From assembly GCA_964394845.1 (NCBI GenBank), contig CAYMZB010000053.1, positions 1-5,910 on the forward strand: DNA of 5,910 bases. The letters are read 5' to 3'. The notes below the pieces were generated by a model. The model saw only the letters and a list, made by a program, of their open reading frames with translations. It searched no databases and was not told the origin of the DNA. Shown here piece by piece: positions 1 through 4,874 of this stretch. Source of the stretch: CAYMZB01 sp964394845 (GTDB lineage: Bacteria; Patescibacteriota; Microgenomatia; Daviesbacterales; UBA10151). Position 1 is the stretch's first letter; each line of letters opens with the position of its first letter. Both the position numbers and the translations under genes were made by a program.

Positions 1-1
1 C

Positions 2-391
2 ATTCCCACCTGGTATCAATATTTAAACAAACCTTTCTTTTCTCCTCCAAACTGGGTTTTTGGACCCGCTTGGACCATCCTTTATTTCTTAATGGGAGTA
101 ACAGTTTATTTAGTTTGGATAAAAGATTTGAGGAAAAAACAGGTTAAAATTGCCCTGAGTTTTTTTATAGCTCAATTAGTATTAAATTTCTTATGGTCAG
201 TACTGTTTTTCGGGCTGCATTCTCCGATACTGGGACTAATAGATATACTCATCCTTTGGACGTTAATCTTAATAACCATAATAAAGTTCTATAAAATCTC
301 CAAAACTGCTTCTTACCTTCTAATTCCTTATCTTCTGTGGGTTAGCTTTGCCAGTTTGCTAAATTTATCTATTGTTTTGCTAAACCGTTAA
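2..391 (+). CDS. TspO/MBR family membrane protein, 5'-truncated by window edge
   Basis: This is the C-terminal 129 residues of a TspO/MBR (tryptophan-rich sensory protein / translocator protein) family member, a five-helix membrane protein that binds porphyrins and related tetrapyrroles. The frame is open from base 2, before the first internal ATG at 92, and the family signature is upstream of that ATG. The fragment begins with a WYQYLNKP motif (residues 4-11), followed by PPNWVFGPAWT (15-25) and a LYFLMG turn (27-32). The hydrophobic helices after it and the closing PYLLWVSFASLLN segment also fit the family. Family members have roughly 150-160 residues, so only the first helix and its loop (about 25 residues) are missing, off the left edge. 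The stop overlaps the end of the opposite-strand nuclease gene by 12 bp. The family assignment is strong; the ligand is unknown. Confidence 0.93.
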   Translation: MPTWYQYLNKPFFSPPNWVFGPAWTILYFLMGVTVYLVWIKDLRKKQVKIALSFFIAQLVLNFLWSVLFFGLHSPILGLIDILILWTLILITIIKFYKISKTASYLLIPYLLWVSFASLLNLSIVLLNR

Positions 392-1054
392 AAAGGAGGT
401 ATCTTTATTATACTTACAGTAAACACAACTGTCTGAGCAATCCGGGGCATCACTATCCAGTATTTTCTTAGCTTCATAAATTTTATCTTCAACCCAGCTA
501 TCATCCCCATCATAAAGTTGGACTTTAATGTCAAAGTTTAGATTACCTTTTGCAAAACCATTGTCTTTATTAACCCGGCAATAAACAAAATACCCTCTAT
601 TTAAAACCTTAAAGCCCATTTTCCTCAAGATCCATTGGTATATCTCCATCTGGTGTTTGTAGCTATCGTACAACTCACCTTCTTTGGCTCCAGAGGCTTT
701 ATAATCAACCACCATTAGATTTCCTTTTGGGTCTACCCAAATGTCATCAACTGCACCAAACACTAAGAAATCAGTTTCAGGGTGAAGGTATTGAATCCCA
801 GTAAAAGTATTCCTCCACTTGTCTATGTCCTTATGCATAAAGGGAATTGCGTCAATCCCAGCTTCTTCTATTAGGTGGTGGGCTGTACCATTTCCTCTGT
901 GCTCGTCAAACTCTTTTTTAAGCAGGAAGTCTATGGCGTTGTTGATTGTGTATGGTGCACCAAATGGCCTGGCAATGCCTTTTCCGGCATAAAACCAAAA
1001 GCATCTGGGGCAATCAAATAATAATTCCAATTTTGACCTTGATAATTTAATCAT
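380..1054 (-). CDS. PD-(D/E)XK nuclease, Cas4/RecB-like, with Fe-S-type cysteines
   Basis: This 224-residue predicted DNA nuclease belongs to the PD-(D/E)XK (RecB/Cas4-like) superfamily. Numbering is from the ATG at 1054. It has an N-terminal CPRC pair (C15, C18), a GAVDD block (D103/D104), the D-Y-K core of the (D/E)xK motif (D117, K119), and a KHQMEIYQW block whose Q135 matches the conserved glutamine of RecB-type nucleases. A C-terminal cluster C206, C210, C213 follows. Cysteines bracketing the nuclease fold are the hallmark of the 4Fe-4S site in Cas4/AddB-type enzymes, so iron-sulphur binding is inferred. No cas genes or CRISPR repeats are nearby, so a CRISPR adaptation role is not supported; DNA repair or a mobile element is possible. 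A TTG at 1066 is an alternative in-frame start. I prefer the ATG because the IKLSRSKLEL opening then sits at the N-terminus; neither start has a good ribosome binding site. The gene lies 38 bp downstream of the Bro-N gene and may be co-transcribed with it. Confidence 0.85.
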   Translation of the reverse strand: MIKLSRSKLELLFDCPRCFWFYAGKGIARPFGAPYTINNAIDFLLKKEFDEHRGNGTAHHLIEEAGIDAIPFMHKDIDKWRNTFTGIQYLHPETDFLVFGAVDDIWVDPKGNLMVVDYKASGAKEGELYDSYKHQMEIYQWILRKMGFKVLNRGYFVYCRVNKDNGFAKGNLNFDIKVQLYDGDDSWVEDKIYEAKKILDSDAPDCSDSCVYCKYNKDTSFLTV

Positions 1055-1092
1055 TATTTTTCTCAATCATTTCTTCAACTTTTATTTTTGCT

Positions 1093-1926
1093 TCATGAGA
1101 TTTTCTCGTTTGTTTTTGGCAAATAATTTTCCTGTGATACGATCGGTCTACCTAATTCTTTTTCTGTTTGCTTTCGGGCATTTCCGGCAACGCTTCCACC
1201 CCTCTCTGCTACCTTTTTATTTTTTACAAATGTATCCGGTTTTTCTTGTTGAGAAATTTCTGTTGTCACTCGCTCGCCAAGCATATTGAAAATCAGTTCC
1301 AAGTCATCCATATGGTCGCGCAAATTTTGCCGTTTCAGTCCTTTCAGTTTTTTATATTCACTCGGTGTCACACCGAAAGTAGCTTTGGAAATTTCGGCAG
1401 TCAAAATTTCATATTCTTTCTGTTCTTTTACGCCTCGTTTTTGCCATTCATCCGTCAATTCTTCGCGAATAGCAATCCCGCGCATTCGTTTTTCTATCCA
1501 ATTTTCAGAATACCCCTTAAGTTTATAGAGTATCCTGGTTCTTTTAGTTGCCAGCTCAGGATCTTCAATTTCTAGAACCCGCTCATAACCAACTTTTGCC
1601 AACCAACGCTTAAACGGTTCGGCTTTAGGGGACGGGATTGATTGGATAACGCGAAAAATACCTTCTGTATTTGCACTGGTTATCTTCCTTTTCCTACCAT
1701 CCTTTGCGGTCATTTCAAGCAGGGGACAATTTGTCCCCCAGTAGACATTTAACTCGATATCACGCTTTCTTATTTTCTTTATGTAGTCTCTAACATCAAC
1801 CGTATCAGTTAATGCCTCAATTACATCAGAAACTGAAAACCACCACTCATTTTTATAAATAGCCTTTCTGATTTTTTTATTTCTAAAAATAGCTACTTTT
1901 GTAAGCAAACCATCCAATTTTGTCAT
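1093..1926 (-). CDS. Bro-N domain protein, DinD-like
   Basis: This 277-residue protein has an N-terminal Bro-N (phage antirepressor-type, DNA-binding) domain at about residues 8-115. Recognisable blocks are NEWWFSVSDVIEAL (26-39), RDYIKKIRKR (46-55) and the ANTEGIFRVIQSIPSPKAEPFKRWL stretch (85-109). The second half (about 120-275) is the extension typical of the DinD-like subgroup: KLKGYSENWIEKRMRGIAIREE, the EISKATFG block, a KKLKGLKRQNLRDHMDDLEL region, and a GGSVAGNARKQTEKELGR tail. The length is close to that of E. coli DinD (about 274 residues), so it looks complete. DinD is an SOS-induced protein that inhibits RecA filaments; Bro-N proteins are often phage- or island-borne. Which role applies here is unknown, and I see no LexA box. 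Weak purine-rich sequence precedes the ATG. The leader contains an inverted repeat, annotated separately. By eye its G+C is a little higher than in the genes to its right, which would fit separate acquisition. Confidence 0.92.
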   Translation of the reverse strand: MTKLDGLLTKVAIFRNKKIRKAIYKNEWWFSVSDVIEALTDTVDVRDYIKKIRKRDIELNVYWGTNCPLLEMTAKDGRKRKITSANTEGIFRVIQSIPSPKAEPFKRWLAKVGYERVLEIEDPELATKRTRILYKLKGYSENWIEKRMRGIAIREELTDEWQKRGVKEQKEYEILTAEISKATFGVTPSEYKKLKGLKRQNLRDHMDDLELIFNMLGERVTTEISQQEKPDTFVKNKKVAERGGSVAGNARKQTEKELGRPIVSQENYLPKTNEKIS

Positions 1927-1935
1927 ATTTTTTTC

Positions 1936-2004
1936 TTATTAACTTTTTGTATGATCTTTTAAATTCATTTCTGGTTTTTTATGATAAACACAAAAAGTTA
2001 ATAA
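1936..2004. repeat. Perfect 15-bp inverted repeat in the Bro-N leader/promoter
   Basis: TTATTAACTTTTTGT at 1936-1950 is the exact reverse complement of ACAAAAAGTTAATAA at 1990-2004, with a 39-bp spacer. The left arm ends 9 bp upstream of the Bro-N start codon and covers its ribosome-binding region. The right arm lies in the spacer of the putative promoter and overlaps the ancestral stop codon of the REase-like gene (TAA at 2000-1998). The arms are AT-rich (two G:C pairs), so it is a poor intrinsic terminator. A two-site operator for autoregulation, an RNA stem hiding the start, or the footprint of a small mobile element all fit; the sequence does not choose between them. Confidence 0.7.
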
Positions 2005-2008
2005 CCAA
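1981..2008 (-). promoter_or_regulatory. Possible promoter for the Bro-N gene
   Basis: On the minus strand TATCAT (1986-1981; 5 of 6 matches to a sigma-70 -10 box) lies 16 bp downstream of TTGGTT (2008-2003; a weak -35). Transcription would start near 1974 and give a leader of about 48 nt. The box lies just beyond the ancestral end of the upstream REase-like gene, and one arm of the inverted repeat overlaps the -35/-10 spacer. Read-through from the upstream operon is an alternative source of transcription. Confidence 0.35.
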
Positions 2009-2048
2009 CGAGCAGGACACCCTTTAATGGTAGGTGCAGCCTATTGCT
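1998..2048 (-). pseudogene. Detached 3' end of the REase-like gene, out of frame
   Basis: Immediately after the TAG that ends the REase-like frame, a different minus-strand frame (AGC at 2048-2046 to TAA at 2000-1998) encodes SNRLHLPLKGVLLVGY. This fits the C-terminal strand I remember for this family (…TLYAS-RL-LPLKGVL-IGY). Joining TLY to SNRL needs a +1 shift, or restoration of two lost bases of an alanine codon. The undamaged protein would have about 169 residues. The segment has no start codon of its own and is not expected to be made separately. Confidence 0.75.
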
Positions 2049-2505
2049 AATATAAAGTGTTTCTAAAAAAAGAATATATTTTCTTGAAATCATCATGCCT
2101 TCTATAATCATTCCTTACGGCTAAAACTAAATACTCAACTTCATACATCATAGATGCTTGAAAAATATCTTTAAGAAATTGGTAATTATCAACTGCTCGA
2201 CCAGCCTCAACTTCCAATACAATTTTTCCGTCAGAACTTAATGCATCAGCATCAAAATGTTGGTCGATTTTGTTATCAAGCCCAAACAAGACTGGAACTG
2301 GAATTTTTAACCCTTTTGTTTTTCCTTGTTCAACTTGCATTGGAACTGCAAGTAGCATTTTCCTTAAAACCGTTAAGACTTCGTTGCTTGATAAAGTATG
2401 CTCCGGCGAGCAAATCTGATCGTCAACTGCCTTAAAACAATCAATAATTTTTTGGATTTGCTCATTTATTCCTACTGATCTAGGGAAAAATTGATATCTA
2501 ATCAT
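2047..2505 (-). CDS. Restriction-endonuclease-like (PD-(D/E)XK, ExE type) protein, C-terminus lost to frameshift
   Basis: This 152-residue protein resembles a family of uncharacterised, probable PD-(D/E)XK nucleases that I recognise from memory by an N-terminal PRS-G block, a VPVLFG strand, an FDADA motif, an EVEAGRA core and a LAVRNDYR strand. Here they are at residues 8-12, 70-75, 84-88, 98-104 and 128-134. D85/D87 followed by E98-V-E100 is an acidic active-site pattern like the ExE variant of BamHI-type enzymes, and E59 is a further candidate acid. The nuclease role is inferred. The frame ends at a TAG directly after NTLY. One base further on, another frame gives the expected family C-terminus (see the 1998-2048 entry), so the gene carries a frameshift near 2049. 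The catalytic core is intact; the shortened protein may or may not fold. Its ATG overlaps the stop of the upstream 67-residue gene as ATGA, implying translational coupling. Confidence 0.75.
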   Translation of the reverse strand: MIRYQFFPRSVGINEQIQKIIDCFKAVDDQICSPEHTLSSNEVLTVLRKMLLAVPMQVEQGKTKGLKIPVPVLFGLDNKIDQHFDADALSSDGKIVLEVEAGRAVDNYQFLKDIFQASMMYEVEYLVLAVRNDYRRHDDFKKIYSFFRNTLY

Positions 2506-2705
2506 TTTTTATTTTGATAATCTTCTATGGTAAACTCAATTTCATCGACCCAATTCAAAAACTCATTTTTTGTAGAGATAAATTTATTGGTTATGCCTTG
2601 TGGTATCTGAAATAGAATATTCTTTTCAAGTTTCTCTAATAAGAATCGCAGTTCTTCAATTTTAAGGGTTGTCTCTAAATAATTTGGTTTGCTTGCATCA
2701 ATCAT
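2502..2705 (-). CDS. Small helical hypothetical protein, coupled to the REase-like gene
   Basis: This is a 67-residue protein whose family I do not recognise. Residues 10-33 form a leucine- and charge-rich segment (LETTLKIEELRFLLEKLEKN) that looks like an amphipathic helix or short coiled coil. The C-terminal third (about 45-67) is acidic and probably helical, ending in QNKK. There is no signal peptide, membrane segment or cysteine. It starts 8 bp after the HD gene stop, and its TGA overlaps the next gene's ATG by 4 bp, so it sits within the operon and is translationally coupled to the REase-like protein. A binding partner or inhibitor of that protein is a reasonable guess from position alone. 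The in-operon placement and clean junctions on both sides support it as a real gene despite its size. Confidence 0.65.
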   Translation of the reverse strand: MIDASKPNYLETTLKIEELRFLLEKLEKNILFQIPQGITNKFISTKNEFLNWVDEIEFTIEDYQNKK

Positions 2706-2713
2706 ATAACAAC

Positions 2714-3151
2714 TTATTTAATTATATAAACCATTTGAACGATCCTTGGATCATCAGAATAGATTTCTTTCTCACTGTGATGAGTTACTGCTTGGGTAAT
2801 AGAATTAATTTGGTCACCATTAAATCCCCCAACTTCTTCTAAAATCTCCCTAGCAATTGGTGCTCCTAATTTTGCATGATCTTTATATTTGCCTTCTACA
2901 ACAACATAAATATCATGTAGTAAAGAAGCTATTTCGGCAATTTCAACATCAAGATCTCTTTTCTGGGCTAATATCCTTGCTATTTGACAACAACCAGAAG
3001 AATGTTTTAATTCCCAAGTTATAGAGCTATCTCTTTCACTATCTGGTAACTTTGAATTAAGCAATAACTCTACAACTTTCCGTTCAACCTTTTCAGAAGG
3101 TGAAAGTTCATTACCTTTATAATGATGAAAATCTTTTAAATTATTATACAT
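2714..3151 (-). CDS. HD-domain phosphohydrolase, short C-terminus
   Basis: This is a 145-residue HD-superfamily metal-dependent phosphohydrolase. The metal-binding set is visible in order: H50 (LKHSSGCC), the H79-D80 doublet (SLLHDI), H92 (KDHAKLGAP) and H124-H125 (VTHHSEKE). HD enzymes typically hydrolyse phosphomonoester or phosphodiester bonds in nucleotides or related metabolites; the substrate is unknown. The frame stops soon after YSDDPRIVQ. In relatives I remember, this point is followed by a strand carrying a last conserved aspartate (a VKDAD-like motif) and about 20-40 more residues. That aspartate is absent, and I found no obvious continuation in the other two frames, so this may be a divergent or truncated member. 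It overlaps the amidotransferase gene by 8 bp, consistent with one operon. The HD assignment is confident; activity is less certain because of the missing end. Confidence 0.85.
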   Translation of the reverse strand: MYNNLKDFHHYKGNELSPSEKVERKVVELLLNSKLPDSERDSSITWELKHSSGCCQIARILAQKRDLDVEIAEIASLLHDIYVVVEGKYKDHAKLGAPIAREILEEVGGFNGDQINSITQAVTHHSEKEIYSDDPRIVQMVYIIK

Positions 3152-3869
3152 TTTTTGTCATAAGATTTAGAAAATTTCTAAATAATCTATCACTTTGTTG
3201 TCTCATCAATTCTGCATAATCTTTGGCTTGCTGGATTAGTTGGATTTCATCTATTTCAAAACCATCATGTATCCACTTACGATCAACTCTTACTAATTCC
3301 TCTACCATTTTAGGAGTAAATTCATTATGAAAAAGAGTACCGTAAGCATTACTCCCATATCTAAATGCTTGGTTAGTACAATCGGGAGAGGTAGCTAAAA
3401 GCATAGCTCCGTCTGGTAAATCAAAAGCATCTCCGTGCCACTGTAATACTTTTACTGGAGAGCTAAATCCTCTAAAAAGAGGGTCTGATTTTCCTTCTTC
3501 TGTTAAATCCACATTATAAAACCCTATTTCCTTAACTTTTCTTCCATCCCTCATATTTGGATAAACCTCTGCACCCAAAGCATGAGCTAAAAGCTGAGAA
3601 CCAAGACAAAAACCAATGATAGGAATCTTTCCTAAAGATTCTTTAATACTCTCCAATTCATCTTTTTCCGAAGGGTAATCTTCGTAAACTCCCATTGGTC
3701 CACCCATAATGACCAATCCACTATACTTTGTTAAATCTGGTATTTGGTAGGGTTTCCAAAGTTCTAAAATATCTAATTTTACTCCCTGTTCTCTAGCTAC
3801 TTCTCCAATCATCCCTGGATGCTCATGAGGTACATGTTGAAATACAAGCAGTTCTTTTTGATTACTCAT
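3144..3869 (-). CDS. Class-I glutamine amidotransferase-like protein (GMP-synthase-like GATase)
   Basis: This 241-residue cytoplasmic class-I (Triad) glutamine amidotransferase domain protein stands alone, without a fused synthetase. Visible motifs are VIMGGPMGVYED (53-64), the nucleophile elbow GFCLGSQLLA with C88, the QWHGDAFDLP block (143-152) typical of GMP-synthase-like amidotransferases, and FHNEFTP with the catalytic pair H181 and E183. All three triad residues are present. The residue between them is N rather than the usual P or L. Such enzymes release ammonia from glutamine for a partner or act on gamma-glutamyl compounds; no acceptor enzyme is obvious beside it. It overlaps the phosphatase gene upstream and the HD gene downstream by 8 bp each, so the three are almost certainly co-transcribed. 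The extra C-terminal helical region (about 200-241) is common in this subgroup. Confidence 0.9.
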   Translation of the reverse strand: MSNQKELLVFQHVPHEHPGMIGEVAREQGVKLDILELWKPYQIPDLTKYSGLVIMGGPMGVYEDYPSEKDELESIKESLGKIPIIGFCLGSQLLAHALGAEVYPNMRDGRKVKEIGFYNVDLTEEGKSDPLFRGFSSPVKVLQWHGDAFDLPDGAMLLATSPDCTNQAFRYGSNAYGTLFHNEFTPKMVEELVRVDRKWIHDGFEIDEIQLIQQAKDYAELMRQQSDRLFRNFLNLMTKNV

Positions 3870-4395
3870 CTGGATAATTATACTCCCAACCTAGCTGCCA
3901 CTTAAAAGGCGTAGTTAAAAGCTCGTGTAAAGATTTATCATTAATCAAATGTTCTAAACCGTATTGAGTAGCTCTATGACCAATAATCATTACTTTTTTG
4001 CCTTGATAATTTTTCTTTAAATCATCTAAAAAGTCTTTCATTCTTTGATTAGTCTGCTCATAACTTTCCCCATTAGGAAAAGGGTTATTAATATGCTCAA
4101 TCTTAAAAGGTTCAACCTCCTTACTCGAGTGTCTAGTTAAATCTCCATAATCACACTCCCTTAGTCTTGCATCTTTGATGATTGGGAACTTATCACCAAA
4201 AGCTATATCTGCTGTTTTATACGATCTTTGTAAATCAGAACAAAAGATTGCATCAAACGAATCATTTTTATAACGCTCTCCTAAATCCTTTGCTTGCTTC
4301 TTACCCAGCTCTGATAGCTCAACATCAAAATGACCTGAAGATAAATGATCTTCATTATCAAAAGTCGTTCCATGAGATTCAAAAATAATAATCAT
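3862..4395 (-). CDS. Histidine phosphatase family protein (phosphoglycerate-mutase-like)
   Basis: This 177-residue member of the histidine phosphatase (PGM/SixA-like) superfamily works through a phosphohistidine intermediate. The phosphate pocket is recognisable: H8 in FESHGTTFDNE (nucleophile), R57 in CSDLQRSYKTAD, E80 in RLRECDYG (acid/base), and H140 in MIIGHRATQ. FPNGESYEQ (106-114) is a further family block. The normally invariant arginine of the RHG motif is S7, giving SHG. I believe some relatives also have FESH or FVSH here, so this may mark a subfamily rather than a mutation; that is memory, not a search. Substrates across the superfamily range from sugar phosphates to nucleotides and phosphoproteins, so none is assigned. 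It is the first gene of the operon, with a leader of about 44 nt from the divergent promoter, and it overlaps the amidotransferase gene by 8 bp. Confidence 0.88.
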   Translation of the reverse strand: MIIIFESHGTTFDNEDHLSSGHFDVELSELGKKQAKDLGERYKNDSFDAIFCSDLQRSYKTADIAFGDKFPIIKDARLRECDYGDLTRHSSKEVEPFKIEHINNPFPNGESYEQTNQRMKDFLDDLKKNYQGKKVMIIGHRATQYGLEHLINDKSLHELLTTPFKWQLGWEYNYPDE

Positions 4396-4445
4396 ATAGA
4401 CTAATCAATCAATTTTAGTAAGAACGGAAACTCTCTGCGGTGTTG

Positions 4446-4474
4446 ATTATACCAAAGATTTAAGCCTTAACATA
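4446..4474 (-). promoter_or_regulatory. Promoter for the phosphatase-amidotransferase-HD operon
   Basis: The minus strand has a perfect TATAAT (4451-4446) preceded by TGG, an extended -10 element (TGnTATAAT). The -35 region 17 bp upstream (4474-4469, TATGTT) is weak, as is common with extended -10 promoters. Transcription would begin near 4439, leaving about 44 nt before the phosphatase ATG. No strong Shine-Dalgarno sequence is visible. Confidence 0.6.
4460..4470. promoter_or_regulatory. Palindrome TTAAG-C-CTTAA centred in the divergent promoter
   Basis: TTAAGCCTTAA has two 5-bp arms around a single central base. Its centre (4465) is within one base of the midpoint between the two opposite TATAAT boxes (4446-4451 and 4478-4483), so it covers both weak -35 regions. 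The placement suggests a shared operator or activator site, but an 11-bp palindrome can occur by chance in AT-rich DNA. Confidence 0.4.
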
Positions 4475-4477
4475 AGC

Positions 4478-4483
4478 TATAAT
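4478..4483 (+). promoter_or_regulatory. -10 box for the two-helix membrane protein; likely leaderless mRNA
   Basis: A perfect TATAAT ends 6 bp before the ATG at 4490. With normal spacing, transcription starts at or within a base of the A of the start codon, so the mRNA would have no 5' leader. No Shine-Dalgarno sequence lies upstream, which agrees. The -35 region (about 4455-4460) is a poor match, so an activator or other contacts may be needed. Confidence 0.55.
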
Positions 4484-4489
4484 GCAAGA

Positions 4490-4864
4490 ATGAACCTGAT
4501 AGAGAATAGTCTGATAAAGGTACTCCGTGAATTTGGGGTTATAGGGTTAATAACATACGCAGGGGGTGTTATCCTTTTAATAGGTTTTCTAAGGGAAACT
4601 AATTTCACAAGACAAATTTTACTTGGAATAGTCAGTATTATACTTCTATTCTTAGCAGCTGCTATGTCTTACTACCGGATGAAAATTCAAAAGGATAGAG
4701 AGAAAGCCTTGGTTGAGATGGTACAAAATACTGGAAATAGATTAGCTGAACAGTTGGGAAAAAATCTGACAAAAGAACAGGTCGTTTCTATAACTCAGAC
4801 TATTTGGCAGAACCAAAAAGATTTAATTGAAGCCATAACAAAGGATATACCCACTAAAAGTTAG
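4490..4864 (+). CDS. Small two-helix membrane protein, unknown function
   Basis: This 124-residue protein belongs to no family I can name. Two hydrophobic helices are clear: about 15-34 (GVIGLITYAGGVILLIGFL) and about 41-63. They are joined by a very short polar turn (RETNFTR) and so form a hairpin. Basic residues after the second helix (RMKIQKDREK, 63-72) suggest that both termini are cytoplasmic. The remaining 55 residues are polar and probably helical, including a KEQVVSITQTIWQNQKDLIEAI segment. There is no signal peptidase site and no catalytic motif. It is transcribed away from the phosphatase operon from a shared promoter region and ends 10 bp before the stop of the opposing gene. The good -10 box and the coherent hydropathy pattern support a real gene. 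The next in-frame ATG would fall within the second helix, so 4490 is the sensible start. Confidence 0.75.
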   Translation: MNLIENSLIKVLREFGVIGLITYAGGVILLIGFLRETNFTRQILLGIVSIILLFLAAAMSYYRMKIQKDREKALVEMVQNTGNRLAEQLGKNLTKEQVVSITQTIWQNQKDLIEAITKDIPTKS

Positions 4865-4874
4865 ACAGGAATCT

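Noticed and set aside
391..400. Near-perfect Shine-Dalgarno AAAGGAGGT on the plus strand just after the TspO stop
   Set aside because: No ATG, GTG or TTG follows at a usable distance, and the bases encode the C-terminus of the nuclease on the other strand, so it is coincidental.
380..1054. CRISPR-Cas adaptation locus, suggested by the Cas4-like nuclease
   Set aside because: No repeat-spacer array, cas1 or cas2 is seen anywhere in the window.
1047..1130. A third minus-strand frame (ending EEMIEKNND) between the Bro-N and nuclease genes, considered as a frameshifted Bro-N tail or a tiny overlapping gene
   Set aside because: The Bro-N protein already has the full DinD-like length and its expected terminal motif; the extra frame is short and has no independent support.
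1095..1575. Plus-strand open frames of 64-135 codons opposite the Bro-N gene
   Set aside because: They are antisense shadows of a well-supported gene; the peptides are rich in F, S and R as expected for reverse-complemented Lys/Glu-rich coding sequence, and they have no motifs.
2047..2055. Programmed +1 frameshifting at UAU-UAG-C
   Set aside because: The context looks superficially like release-factor frameshift sites, but re-pairing of tRNA-Tyr on AUU is poor, there is no upstream Shine-Dalgarno-like stimulator, and a codon appears to be missing. A simple deletion or sequence error is simpler.
2241..2435. Plus-strand 64-codon frame opposite the REase-like gene
   Set aside because: It is antisense to a gene with conserved motifs, with no ribosome binding site or family signal.
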